Assembly: GCF_002920615.1 (NCBI RefSeq)
Contig: NZ_PQSU01000002.1
Location: forward strand, 124,001 to 188,000
Reading direction: 5' to 3'
DNA length: 64,000 nucleotides
Source: Streptomyces sp. Ru62
GTDB taxonomy: Bacteria > Actinomycetota > Actinomycetes > Streptomycetales > Streptomycetaceae
This document shows positions 26,297 to 35,800 of the stretch, in pieces. The translations under genes and the position numbers were made by a program. The notes beneath the pieces are model-generated. The model searched no databases. It worked only from the letters and a program-made list of their open reading frames with translations, and was not told the DNA's origin. Positions within the stretch are counted from its first letter, which is position 1, and each line of letters opens with the position of its first letter.

Positions 26297-27640
26297 GTGT
26301 GCGGGATCACCGAACGGGTGGAGCTGATGGAACCTACCGAGACGGGAACACCGGGGCGGGTCGCGTCGTACAAGACGATGACGGCGTTCACTCCGGCCGA
26401 CGAGGAGCGCCGGCGCGGGGTGCGCCGGATGAAGGCGACGGCGACGGGCATGCTGCTGTTCGTCGCGGTGGTCTATGTGCTGGCGAAGACGGCCGGGAAC
26501 GCGGGCGCCGGGGCGTGGACGGACTATGTGGCGGCGGCGGCCGAGGCGGGGATGGTCGGCGCGCTCGCCGACTGGTTCGCGGTCACGGCTCTCTTCCGGC
26601 ACCCGCTGGGGCTGCCCATTCCGCACACCGCGATCATTCCCACGAAGAAGGATCAGCTGGGTGTCTCGCTGGGTGAGTTCGTCGGTGAGAACTTCCTCTC
26701 CGAGGAGGTGGTGCGGCAGCGGTTGCACGCGGTCGGCATCGGCAGCCGGCTCGGGGCCTGGCTGGCCGAGCCGGAGCACGCGGACCGGGTGACGGCGGAG
26801 CTGGCGACGGCGCTGCGGGGGGCGCTGACGGTGCTGCGGGACTCGGATGTGCAGGCGGTCGTCGGTGAGGCGATCACCCGGCGGGCCAACGCGCAGGAGA
26901 TCGCGCCGGGCATCGGCAAGACGCTGGAGAGGATCGTCGCCGACGGTGGGCACCGCCGGGTGGTGGATCTGGTGGTGGCCCGGGCGCACGACTGGCTGGT
27001 GCTGCACCGGGACGATGTGATGGTGGCGGTGGAGGGGGGTGCGCCGGGGTGGACCCCGCGGTTCGTGGACCGGAAGGTGGGCGAGCGGGTCTACAAGGAG
27101 CTGCTGCGGTTCGTGACCGAGATGCGGGACATGCCCTCGCACCCGGCGCGTGGCGCGCTGGACCGTTTCCTCACCGACTTCGCCTCCGATCTGCAGTCGG
27201 ACACGGACACCCGGGCGCGGGTGGAGCGGCTCAAGGGTGAGGTGCTGGGCCGGGGTGAGGTGCAGGACCTGATCGCGTCCGTGTGGACGGCCGTGCGGTC
27301 GATGATCGTGGCGGCGGCGGAGGACGAGCGCAGTGAGCTGCGGACGCGGGTGCGGGCGGCGCTGCTGTCGCTGGGCGCGCGGATGGCGACCGAGCAGAAG
27401 GTGCAGGACAAGGTCGACAGCTGGGTGGAGGGCGCCGCGGTGCACGTCGTGACGACGTACCGCACGGAGATCACCTCGCTGATCACGGACACGGTGGCGG
27501 GCTGGGACCCGGAGCACACCACCCGCAAGATCGAGGCGCACATCGGCCGGGACCTCCAGTTCATCCGCATCAACGGCACGGTGGTGGGCTCCCTGGCCGG
27601 GCTGGTGATCTACAGCCTCTCGCGCTGGCTGGGGGCCTGA
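26297..27640 (+). CDS. DUF445 family membrane-associated protein
   Basis: 447 aa with DUF445 features: one membrane helix near residue 50 (GMLLFVAVVYVLAKTAG), EAGMVGALADWFAVTALFRH, PHTAIIPTKKDQLG and a long helical region, then a C-terminal hydrophobic end (VVGSLAGLVIYSLSRWLGA, preceded by FIRINGT). The repeated hydrophobic/amphipathic helices suggest a peripheral membrane role; no biochemical function is known. GTG start with AGGAAGGGA nine bases upstream; an ATG ten codons later is an alternative. Confidence 0.85.
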   Translation: MCGITERVELMEPTETGTPGRVASYKTMTAFTPADEERRRGVRRMKATATGMLLFVAVVYVLAKTAGNAGAGAWTDYVAAAAEAGMVGALADWFAVTALFRHPLGLPIPHTAIIPTKKDQLGVSLGEFVGENFLSEEVVRQRLHAVGIGSRLGAWLAEPEHADRVTAELATALRGALTVLRDSDVQAVVGEAITRRANAQEIAPGIGKTLERIVADGGHRRVVDLVVARAHDWLVLHRDDVMVAVEGGAPGWTPRFVDRKVGERVYKELLRFVTEMRDMPSHPARGALDRFLTDFASDLQSDTDTRARVERLKGEVLGRGEVQDLIASVWTAVRSMIVAAAEDERSELRTRVRAALLSLGARMATEQKVQDKVDSWVEGAAVHVVTTYRTEITSLITDTVAGWDPEHTTRKIEAHIGRDLQFIRINGTVVGSLAGLVIYSLSRWLGA

Positions 27641-27703
27641 CCGGAGTGTTCCGCCGCGGCCAGGGCACCCGGTATCCCGTCCTTCGACGCGGAGGTAGCG
27701 CCC

Positions 27704-29302
27704 ATGAGCACAGCCGAGGCCGGCACCGGCCGGACCCTCACCACCGACATCCCGGCCAGACTCGACCGCCTGCCCTGGTCCCGTTGGCACTGGACGATCG
27801 TCATCGGCCTGGGAACCGTGTGGATCCTGGACGGCCTGGAGGTCACGGTCGTCGGCAACATCGCCAGCCGGTTGTCGGAGCCCGGCAGCGGCCTGGCGAT
27901 CAGTTCCGGTCAGGTCACCGGCGTCGCCGCCGCGTTGTATGTGGCGGGTGCCTGCGCGGGCGCCCTGTTCTGGGGCCGGCTGACGGACCGGTTCGGCCGC
28001 AAGAACCTCTTCATGATCACCCTGGCGGTGTACCTCGCGGCGACGGCGCTGACGGCCGTGTCCTGGGAGGCCTGGTGGTTCTTCCTCTTCCGCTTCCTGA
28101 CGGGCTTCGGCATCGGCGGTGAGTACGCGGCCATCAACTCAGCGATCGACGAGCTGATCCCGGCGGACTACCGCGGCCGGGTGGACCTGATCATCAACGG
28201 CAGCTTCTGGCTGGGCGCGGTCGGCGGTTCCCTGCTGTCGATCGTCGCGCTCGACACCGGCCTGCTGGCGAAGGACGTCGGCTGGCGCCTGACGTTCGCG
28301 CTCGGCACGGTCCTCGCGCTGGTCATCCTGCTCGTACGACGGCACGTCCCGGAGAGTCCGCGGTGGCTGCTGATCCACGGCAGGGACCGGGAGGCGGAGG
28401 AGATCGTCTCCGGCATCGAGCGCCGGGTGGAGGAGGAGCGGGGCGAGCCGCTCCCCGCGGCCGAGGGCGAGCTGGAGATCCACCAGCGCAAGAGCGTGTC
28501 GTTCATGGAGATCGCCCGTACGGTGTTCGGCCGCTACCGCAGGCGGGCGGTGCTCGGCTTCTCCCTCTTCATCGGCCAGGCGTTCCTGTACAACGCGATC
28601 ACCTTCGGCTTCGGCGCGATCCTGACCAAGTTCTTCGACGTGCCCTCCGGCCACACCGGCTACTACTTCGCGGTGATCGCGGTCGGCAACTTCTGCGGCC
28701 CGCTGCTGCTGGGCAAGCTGTTCGACACGGTCGGCCGTCGCGTGATGATCTCCTCGACGTACCTGTTGTCGGGTCTGCTGCTGTTCGGCACGGCGTGGCT
28801 GTTCGACCGGGGTTCGCTGAGCGCGGGCACGCTGACCGCCTGCTGGTGCGCGGTGCTGTTCTTCGCCTCGGCGGGTGCCTCCAGCGCGTACCTCACGGTG
28901 TCGGAGATCTTCCCGATGGAGACGCGGGCGATGTCCATCGCGTTCTTCTACGCCCTCGGCACCGCGGCCGGCGGTATCAGCGGTCCGCTGCTGTTCGCCG
29001 ACCTGACGGGTACGGGCCGGGTCGGTGACACCGTCCTCGCCTTCTGCATCGGCGCGGCGCTGATGTGCGCGGCCGGGCTGGTCGCCGCCTTCCTGGCGGT
29101 ACGGGCCGAGCGCCGCTCCCTGGAGGACATCGCCCGCCCGCTGACGGCGGTGGCCGGCCGGGCCAGGGCGGCGGCCCGGGGCGCCCGGCCGTCCGGGGGG
29201 ACGCCGGGTTCGCAGGGCCGGGGTGGTCCTTCGGCGCCGTCGGCGGGGGGTTCGCAGGGCCGGGGTGGTCCCTCGGCGCCGCCGGCGGCGAGCAGGCCGT
29301 GA
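27704..29302 (+). CDS. MFS transporter, sugar-porter-like, with repetitive tail
   Basis: 532-aa, 12-helix major facilitator. Diagnostic loops are GRLTDRFGRKNLF (loop 2-3), GFGIGGEYAAI, PADYRGRV, the PESPRWLL after helix 6 and KLFDTVGRR. These place it in the metabolite/sugar-acid H+ symporter group (MhpT/NiaP-like). The C-terminal 45 residues are a Gly/Ser/Pro tail containing two copies of a 14-residue unit (GSQGRGGPSAP...). Substrate is not readable. The ATG has GGAGG nearby (CGGAGGTAGCGCCC). Confidence 0.9.
   Translation: MSTAEAGTGRTLTTDIPARLDRLPWSRWHWTIVIGLGTVWILDGLEVTVVGNIASRLSEPGSGLAISSGQVTGVAAALYVAGACAGALFWGRLTDRFGRKNLFMITLAVYLAATALTAVSWEAWWFFLFRFLTGFGIGGEYAAINSAIDELIPADYRGRVDLIINGSFWLGAVGGSLLSIVALDTGLLAKDVGWRLTFALGTVLALVILLVRRHVPESPRWLLIHGRDREAEEIVSGIERRVEEERGEPLPAAEGELEIHQRKSVSFMEIARTVFGRYRRRAVLGFSLFIGQAFLYNAITFGFGAILTKFFDVPSGHTGYYFAVIAVGNFCGPLLLGKLFDTVGRRVMISSTYLLSGLLLFGTAWLFDRGSLSAGTLTACWCAVLFFASAGASSAYLTVSEIFPMETRAMSIAFFYALGTAAGGISGPLLFADLTGTGRVGDTVLAFCIGAALMCAAGLVAAFLAVRAERRSLEDIARPLTAVAGRARAAARGARPSGGTPGSQGRGGPSAPSAGGSQGRGGPSAPPAASRP
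29206..29289 (+). repeat. two 42-bp in-frame tandem repeats
   Basis: Two adjacent 42-bp copies beginning GGGTTCGCAGGGCCGGGGTG encode the duplicated C-terminal tail of the MFS protein. Length is a multiple of three, so copy-number change would preserve the frame. Confidence 0.85.
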
Positions 29303-29305
29303 CCG

Positions 29306-29782
29306 TCAGGCGCCGGTCGTGGAGCCCGGCCGGACGATCATCAGGACGGTCACGGCGGCCCACAGCAGGTTGAACAGCCCGGTGACCATGCCGAGCCGCG
29401 CGGCCCGTCCGGCCTCCGCCCTTCCTTCGATCAGCGCGGACTGGGCGGGCAGCACCAGCGCCGCGAGGACGAGGGCCGCGAGGGCGGTGAGCACGATCGA
29501 CACGATCAGCCATGCGCTGCCGAGCACGCCCATTTCGCTCGCGGTGGCGAACCCGAAGACGGGGACGACGACGCCGACGACGGCGTAGACGCGGCAGATG
29601 CGGTGCAGCAGGTGGAGGGTGCCGGTGGCGTCGGGGCCGTCGTCGCCGTGGCTGTCGTCGGCGCCGGGCCGGGTGCTCAGGGCCCGGCGGGCGGCGGGCG
29701 GGAACATGCTGGCGGCGACGGCGACGGGACCGATGGCGAGGATCGCGGCGATGACGTGGACGGAGAGCAGGAACTTGGTCAC
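29306..29782 (-). CDS. four-helix membrane protein, DUF2269-like
   Basis: 158 aa, with an N-terminal LLSVHVIAAILAIGPVAVAA helix, a charged Asp/His-rich loop (ADDSHGDDGPDATG), HRICRVYAVVGVVVPVFGF, and two further helices. His9 and His in LHLLHRICR fit the pattern of DUF2269/YqjF-like small membrane proteins, but I am unsure of the family. GTG start; TACCGT lies 6 nt upstream with no ribosome site, so it is likely leaderless. Confidence 0.75.
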   Translation of the reverse strand: MTKFLLSVHVIAAILAIGPVAVAASMFPPAARRALSTRPGADDSHGDDGPDATGTLHLLHRICRVYAVVGVVVPVFGFATASEMGVLGSAWLIVSIVLTALAALVLAALVLPAQSALIEGRAEAGRAARLGMVTGLFNLLWAAVTVLMIVRPGSTTGA

Positions 29783-29901
29783 GGGGGGACGGTAGGGGGC
29801 GCCGGGATCACGCAGAAGTGGCGTGATTGCCAGTGCTCAACGGATTCCCGCCAGTACCTGGTCCCGTGGGCCGACGGCGCCCTCCTCCCCTGCTGATCCC
29901 T

Positions 29902-29968
29902 GGTCGGCACGGGGTGGGCCGGTTGGCGGGAACCGGTCGGCACGGGTGCGGGCCGGTTGGCGGGAACC
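29902..29968. repeat. abutting 33/34-bp direct repeats upstream of the GlxA-type regulator
   Basis: Two near-identical copies begin GGTCGGCACGGG and end GGCCGGTTGGCGGGAACC. They lie between divergent genes and directly upstream of the likely -10 box TACCTT (29980-29985). Confidence 0.75.
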
Positions 29969-29991
29969 CGTCGTACGGCTACCTTCTTGCC

Positions 29992-30942
29992 ATGCATACG
30001 GTGGCCGTACTGGCGCTGGACGGCGTCATCCCGTTCGATCTCTCCGCCCCCATCGACACCTTCGGCTGGGCGCGGCTGCCCGACGGCCGGGAGCCGTACC
30101 GGGTGCGGGTCTGCTCGGTGCGGGAGGAGGTGAGCGCGGGTGCCTTCACGGTCCGGGCGCCGTACGGCCTGGAGGCGCTGGCGGAGGCCGACACGATCAT
30201 CCTGCCCGGGGTGGCGCAGCCCCCGGAGGCGCTGCCGCCCGGGGTCGCCGAGGCCCTGCGCGCCGCGGCGGCGAACGGGACCCGGATCGCGTCGATCTGC
30301 GTGGGCGCGTTCCTGTTCGCGGCGACGGGCCTGCTGGACGGCCTGCGCGCGACGACCCACTGGGTCGCGGCCCCGGACCTGGCCCGGCGACACCCGGCGG
30401 TGACGGTCGACCCGAACGTCCTGTACGTCGACAACGGCCAGTTCCTGACGTCGGCGGGCGCGGCGGCCGCCCTGGACATGTGTCTGCACATGATCCGCAA
30501 GGACTTCGGCTCGGCGGTCGCCGCGCACGCGGCGCGGATGTCGGTGATGCCACTGGAACGGGAGGGCGGACAGGCCCAGTTCATCGTCCACGACCTGCCC
30601 CCGGCCCCGGCCGGCACCACCCTGGAGCCCCTGCTGGCCTGGCTGGAGGACCACTGCGACCAGGATCTGACGCTGGCCGAGATCGCGGCGAAGGCCGGTA
30701 TGAGCACCCGTACCCTCAACCGCCGCTTCCGGGAGCAGACCGGTACGACACCCCTCCAGTGGCTGCACCGGGCGCGGGTGCGCAGGGCCCAGTACCTGCT
30801 GGAGACCACTGCGTACCCGGTGGAGCGCATCGCCGTCCAGACGGGCTTCGGCTCACCGACGGCGTTCCGGGAACGGTTCCGGAGGGTGGCGGGGACGAGC
30901 CCGCAGGCGTACCGGAGGGCGTTCCGGGCGGGGGTGTCCTGA
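29992..30942 (+). CDS. GlxA-family AraC-type transcriptional regulator
   Basis: 316 aa. Residues 1 to about 190 form a DJ-1/PfpI (class I glutamine amidotransferase-like) domain: VAVLALDGVIPFDLSAPID, and the nucleophile-elbow region ASICVGAFLFAATGLLDG with its Cys. The C-terminal third is an AraC domain with two HTH motifs: LTLAEIAAKAGMSTRTLNRRF, shown by LAEIAAKAGMSTRTLNRRF, and VERIAVQTGFGSPTAFRERF. Ligands are often amines or NAD-related amides. TACCTT ends 6 nt before the ATG, indicating a leaderless mRNA; upstream repeats may be its operator. Confidence 0.92.
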   Translation: MHTVAVLALDGVIPFDLSAPIDTFGWARLPDGREPYRVRVCSVREEVSAGAFTVRAPYGLEALAEADTIILPGVAQPPEALPPGVAEALRAAAANGTRIASICVGAFLFAATGLLDGLRATTHWVAAPDLARRHPAVTVDPNVLYVDNGQFLTSAGAAAALDMCLHMIRKDFGSAVAAHAARMSVMPLEREGGQAQFIVHDLPPAPAGTTLEPLLAWLEDHCDQDLTLAEIAAKAGMSTRTLNRRFREQTGTTPLQWLHRARVRRAQYLLETTAYPVERIAVQTGFGSPTAFRERFRRVAGTSPQAYRRAFRAGVS

Positions 30943-30952
30943 AAGAGGGAGC

Positions 30953-31258
30953 TCAGGCGGGCTTGCGGTCGGCGACGGCCCAGGAGGCGAGGGCGACGGC
31001 GCCGGCGACGCCGAGGACGGACGGCCAGGCGCCGACCTTCTTGGCCAGCGGGTGGGAGCCGGCGAACGCGGCGACGTAGGCGGCGGTCAGCGCGCCCGCG
31101 GCCTTCCCGCCGGCCCGGGCGCGCCACTGCTGGGCCGCCGCGGCACCGGCGACGGCCAGGACGGCCCCGCCGAGCTGTCGCTTCTTGGTCCAGCGGGCGA
31201 CGCCGTAACCGCCGACGAGCCCGGTGGCGGCGACGACCGCGCTGGGAACTCGGGCCAT
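30953..31258 (-). CDS. small hydrophobic membrane protein
   Basis: 101 aa with three hydrophobic stretches (VVAATGLVGGYGVA, LGGAVLAVAGAAAA, GVAGAVALASWAVA) separated by Arg/Lys-containing turns. I do not recognise a family. The stop lies 10 bp from that of the convergent GlxA-type gene. The ATG has GAGGAGGCC just upstream. Likely a conserved Streptomyces hypothetical protein. Confidence 0.65.
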   Translation of the reverse strand: MARVPSAVVAATGLVGGYGVARWTKKRQLGGAVLAVAGAAAAQQWRARAGGKAAGALTAAYVAAFAGSHPLAKKVGAWPSVLGVAGAVALASWAVADRKPA

Positions 31259-31392
31259 GGTGGCCTCCTCGTGTCCGTTTCACTGCCGTTGGATCTGGCC
31301 CGAGGCTAACGCCGGCCTGAGACGGACGCGCAGGTGGGTGGGCGAATGGAGCCCGAGTCGAACCCGGACACGAGCCGAACCTGAGTCTAGGC

Positions 31393-31421
31393 TTGTCAAG
31401 TTTTCGGCGGAGAGTTATATA
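31393..31421 (+). promoter_or_regulatory. sigma70-type promoter of hsp20
   Basis: TTGTCA (31393-31398) and TATATA (31416-31421) are separated by 17 bp, an unusually close match to the vegetative consensus for this genome. Neither a HAIR box nor a RheA-type TGTCATC palindrome is present. Confidence 0.7.
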
Positions 31422-31469
31422 AGAAGCCGTAGGGCATCGCACCCCAGCCCCTGATGGAAGGAGTGACCC

Positions 31470-31898
31470 GTGATGCTCATGCGTACGGACCCGTTCCGGG
31501 ACTTCGACCGGCTCACGCAGCAGCTCTTCGGCGCGACCCCCCGTCCGTCCGCGATGCCGATGGACGCCTACCGTTCCGGCGAAGAGTTCCTGGTCCACTT
31601 CGACCTTCCCGGCATCGACCCGGAGACGATCGAACTCGACGTCGAGCGCAACGTCCTCAACGTCCGCGCGGAGCGCCGCAGCCCCGCTCCCGAGGACGCG
31701 GAGATGCTGGTCGCCGAACGGCCCACGGGTACGTTCACCCGCCAGCTCTTCCTGGGCGAGACGCTCGACACGGACCGCATCGACGCCTCGTACGAGGCCG
31801 GCGTCCTGACCCTGCGCATCCCGGTGGCCGAACAGGCCAAGCCGCGCCGCATCCAGATCACCGGCGGGGGCGGCGACCGCAAGGAGATCAGCGGCTGA
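31470..31898 (+). CDS. hsp20: Hsp20/alpha-crystallin small heat-shock protein
   Basis: 142-aa ATP-independent holdase chaperone similar to Streptomyces Hsp18. It opens [20 protein letters not shown], then has the alpha-crystallin domain: [44 protein letters not shown] and the A-G-V-L-T-L-R-I-P motif ([12 protein letters not shown]) before the C-terminal RRIQI anchor (I-x-I). GAAGGAGTG precedes the start. A strong promoter lies 50-75 bp upstream. Confidence 0.93.
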   Translation: MMLMRTDPFRDFDRLTQQLFGATPRPSAMPMDAYRSGEEFLVHFDLPGIDPETIELDVERNVLNVRAERRSPAPEDAEMLVAERPTGTFTRQLFLGETLDTDRIDASYEAGVLTLRIPVAEQAKPRRIQITGGGGDRKEISG

Positions 31899-32252
31899 GG
31901 CCGCCGCACAGGCCGTGTGACGGACATGGGCCCGGAGCCGCTCGCGACGCGCGACAACCACGTGCCCCGCATGCCAGGCCGGCAGGCGGGGCACGAAAAC
32001 GCACGGCACGCGGTACGCACGTGCAGTCCAGGCAACCCGTGCAGTCGAAGCAGCCCGAGCGGCACCGGCGGCCCACCGGCCCAAGCGCCCCCATGCAGAC
32101 GATGCGGCCCAAGCGGCCCAAGCAACCCCACGCAGCCAATGCAGCCCAATCGGCCCATGCCGCACATTGGCCGAACTCCCGCCCATGTCCGCTGCATTAC
32201 GGGGTACCGGGCTTCCGGTGCCCCGAAGCGTCCCGGAGGAGGAGCCAGCACG
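31899..32252. other. 354-bp gap with degenerate GCGGCCCAAGC repeats
   Basis: No credible gene: the open frame here is only an upstream extension of the DUF2267 gene with Cys/Pro/His-rich, uncoded-looking sequence. Between about 32060 and 32160 short units related to GGCCCAAGC and GCAGCCCAAT recur at least five times. The last 20 bp hold the ribosome site GGAGGAGGAG of the next gene. Confidence 0.5.
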
Positions 32253-32732
32253 ATGACCGTGACGACCCCGCAGCCCAGAACCACCATCCCGACCCCGTCC
32301 CTGCGCCCCCTCGCCAAGGACCGGACGGAGGACGCCGACTGGCTGGAGCTGACAGAGGCGGTGCGTGACGCGGGCCAGTACCCGACGAGGGCGGAGGCGG
32401 AAAGCGTCACCCGCATCGTCCTGTCGGCCCTCGGCGGCCACGTCACCGGCGACGAACGCGTGGCCCTGGCCCAGGCCCTCCCCCGGGAGGCAGGCCGCGT
32501 CATCGCCTCCCAGATCCCCGCGACCCACCCGCTGACGGCCCGCGAGTTCGTCGAGTCGGTGGCCACCCGCATAGAGGGCTCGACCCCGGCGACGGCCCGC
32601 TGGGACGTCAGCTCGGTCCTGAGCGTCCTGTCGACCCACGTCGGCGAGTCGCTGACCACCCGCGTCCTGGCGCAACTCCCGCCGGGGTACGCCTTGCTGT
32701 TCGGGCGGGCGGATCTGGCACCTATGGTCTAG
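32253..32732 (+). CDS. DUF2267 domain protein
   Basis: 159 aa with a DUF2267-type helical domain: DWLELTEAVRDAGQYPTRAEAE, ALGGHVTGDERVALAQALPREAGRVI (family core, quoted as VTGDERVALAQALPREAGRV) and a second half-repeat ending VLAQLPPGYALLFGRA. The family's function is unknown, and it often sits near small heat-shock or stress genes, as it does here behind hsp20. The strong site GGAGGAGGAG precedes the ATG by about 9 nt. Confidence 0.85.
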   Translation: MTVTTPQPRTTIPTPSLRPLAKDRTEDADWLELTEAVRDAGQYPTRAEAESVTRIVLSALGGHVTGDERVALAQALPREAGRVIASQIPATHPLTAREFVESVATRIEGSTPATARWDVSSVLSVLSTHVGESLTTRVLAQLPPGYALLFGRADLAPMV

Positions 32733-32812
32733 ACGGGATGAGGACCCCGGGCGCCGCCACCACACGCGGCGCCCGCCGCCCCTTACAACCTCTTCCGCGA
32801 CGAGCTGAGTGG

Positions 32813-35800
32813 CTATCCCGCGGCGATCGAGGAGTAAGTCCACACGTCTGCTGGCAGCTCATGATGGAGATCCCACATGATCGCCATCGGCTTGCTTCCC
32901 GAATGCCCCGCATAGGACGCGGGTCCCAGAAACATCCAAGGCGCAGCCTTCCTGATGCTGGTCTCCTTGTAGCGGCGCAGGAACAGCAGGACGTGGCTTC
33001 CTCTTTCAGCGTGTTGTTGGTAGCGCTGTCCTGTCGCTGAGCTCTCCGATGTGCTGTTCTGCGATTCCCAGTGGAAGCGCGTGGGGCTGATCGCGTAATC
33101 TTTGTAGCGCACATTGGGTGAGAAGTCTCGTTCGTTCTTCTCCAGGGTGATGAGGAGTGCATCCGTGGCAATGTTCTCGACCCAGGTGACACCTTGACTG
33201 AAGACGCCCGGCATTTGGCCACCCAGACGCGCAACGCCGAGAGCTGCCAAGGCTTCGGAGCGGTTGTACGCGCTGTGGATTTTCAGCGGAAGGTGGCTGA
33301 GGGGGCCCTCCAAGGTGATGGGGTAATGGTCCGTCCGGTCGATGACGTACGACAGGACCTCGCGCAGTTCGCTGCGAAATGCATGCTGGTCACGGAGGGA
33401 TTGCAGGCCATCCTGGTAACTGGAAAATCCACCTGCCTTGTCCCAAAGGTTGAAGAACAGCATGCGGGCGTACATCTGGTCGGCGGGGGACAGTGAGTCG
33501 TAGTCAGGGGCGTCATCCCGCAGTAGGCGGTGGTAGGCCCTGGCGCGGTCGGGGTCGTCGACGTGGAGGAAGGCGTGGACGCGCTTAAGGAGATCTTCTT
33601 CTCCGGGCGGAGCTGACTCGGTGTTCTGTCCTGCCCTGCGGAGCACCTTGGTCCAGGAGCTATCACTCTTGTACAGCTCGTGGATCTCCCGCCGACTCTC
33701 ACGCAAGTACTCTGCCAACGTGGGTGTGCTGTAGTCCCGGACCTCCTTGGCCAAAGTGGTGACCGTGGCCTTGAGTTGGGTGCGAATGTTGTCGAGAACG
33801 AGATCCTTCGACTTGCCTTCGAGGATGATTTGGCACCCCGAAGGCAGCTGGGGAAAATCTCGCTCGATGTTGTCGACAAGGCGGTTGCGAGAGAGGTTTG
33901 TCAGGGCGCGGAATTGCTCTTCGAAGCGGAATTCCGCCCGGTGCTGCCCGATGAAGTCGAGTACGGTGAGCACGGGCTTGTGCGGGGTGCGACGTAGGCC
34001 GCGTCCAAGCTGTTGAAGGAAGACGGTTGCGCTGCCGGTCGGGCGAAGCAGGAGCAGCGTGTCGACATCGGGGATGTCCAGACCTTCGTTGAACAGGTCC
34101 ACGGAGAAAATGACTTGGGTGCGGCCGGCCCTCAGGTCCTCCAAGGTACGCTCGCGGGCGTCCGGAGCCGACTCACTGTCGAGATGCGCCGCTTGAAACC
34201 CCGCTTGGCGGAAGCACTCGGCCATAAAGCGTGCATGGGCCTTGGTCACACAGAAGCCGAGGGCGCGCATCGCAGCCGGGTTGGAGATCTTGTCCTGGAC
34301 CTGCTTGATGACGATGCGTGCCCGCGCGTGATCACCCGTGTAAAGACTGCCCAGTTGCTCTCGCTCGTAGCTGCCTGATCGCCAGCTCACCGTCGTCAGA
34401 TCGGTGCCGTCGGGTAGCCCAAAGTAGTGGAACGGGCACAGCAGGTCATTTTCGAGGGCCTCCCAGAGCCGCAGCTCTGCCGCGATACGTCCGCCGAAGA
34501 ACTCGTCTTGCACATTGCGGCCATCCATGCGCTCAGGAGTGGCCGTCAAACCCAGAAGCTCGGCGGGTTGGAAGTGATCGAGCACCCGCCGGTAGGTGTC
34601 CGCAGTTGCATGGTGGAACTCGTCGATGACAATGATGTCGAAGTGGTCGGGTGCAAGCTGCTCCAACCGGCGGAGATTAAGGGACTGGACGCTGGCGAAC
34701 ACGTGCGTCCAGTCGCGGGGCTCTTGGCCGTTGAACAGCAACTCGCCAAAGGAGGCATCGTTCAGTACCTCGCGGTACGTCCGCAGGGACTGTTTCAGGA
34801 TCTCCTTGCGATGGGCGACGAAGAGCAGCCGCGGGAGTCTCCCATCAACGGCATTGCGCAGGTTACGGTAGTCCAGGGCTGCCATGACCGTCTTGCCCGT
34901 ACCTGTCGCCGCGACCAGGAGGTTGCGGTGGTGGTCTCGAAGGTCCCGCTCTACGCGAAGCCGCTCCAGCATGTCCTTTTGATGGGGGAGCGGGTGCACT
35001 TCAAGACCGGACAGGCTGATCTTAAGCTCGCCGGGTTTACCCGTGCCACCTGCGTGGGCCAGTGCTTCAGTGAGTCGTTCGCCATCACGGTCGGGGTCGT
35101 ACGTCTCGAAGGCAGCGTCGGCCCAGTAGGCATCAAAGGTCGCTTCGAACTTCTCCAGCACTTTGGGAGTAGCAACGGATGCCAACCGTACGTTCCACTC
35201 CAGGCCGTCGAGTAGCGCGCTCTTCGAGAGATTCGAGCTGCCGACGTACGCCGTATCAAAGCCGGTCTTGCGGCGGAACAGCCACGCCTTGGCGTGCAGT
35301 CGAGTGGACCGGATTTCGTAATTGACCTTGACTTCGGCGCCGAACTCGCGGACCAGGCGGTCGAGGGCAAACCGGTCAGTGGCGCCCATGTATGTGGTGG
35401 TGATCACCCGGATAGGCACATGGCGCTCCTTCGCCGCATGAAGCGAGTCTTCAAGGACCCTGATGCCGTACCACTTCACGAAGGCGCAGAGCAGGTCGAT
35501 GCGGTCTGCCGTGGCCAACTCCGCCCTAAGTTCGGTCCCGAGGCTTGGATCATTCGGAGCGTTGGTGATCAGTGCTGTCTCGGACAGGGGGGTCAGCGGT
35601 CGCATGGCGTAGACACCGGGCGCTTCCTGCTCGGCCAGCGCGAGTAGTTGCCGAGGGCCATCAGCGATCGCGTCGACCACCTCGCCCACGTCGGGGTCAG
35701 GAGTGTGGGAGATCAACGAGCGCAGGATCGCGTTGGCTGCGTTGACCTGCTTGTCATGCGGGAGTTGGCTCAGCCGAATGCGTACCGCTTCGCCGATGTG

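Noticed and set aside
26195..27790. 531-aa open frame antisense to the DUF445 gene
   Set aside because: His/Arg/Pro-rich shadow; the sense gene has family motifs.
31381..31425. HspR (HAIR) or RheA operator at hsp20
   Set aside because: CTTGTCAAG and CTGAGTCTAG do not fit CTTGAGT-N7-ACTCAAG, and no TGTCATC-N5-GATGACA is present.
31917..32252. 112-codon N-terminal extension of the DUF2267 protein
   Set aside because: Extension is Cys/Pro/His-rich and repetitive, while an excellent ribosome site GGAGGAGGAG precedes the internal ATG.
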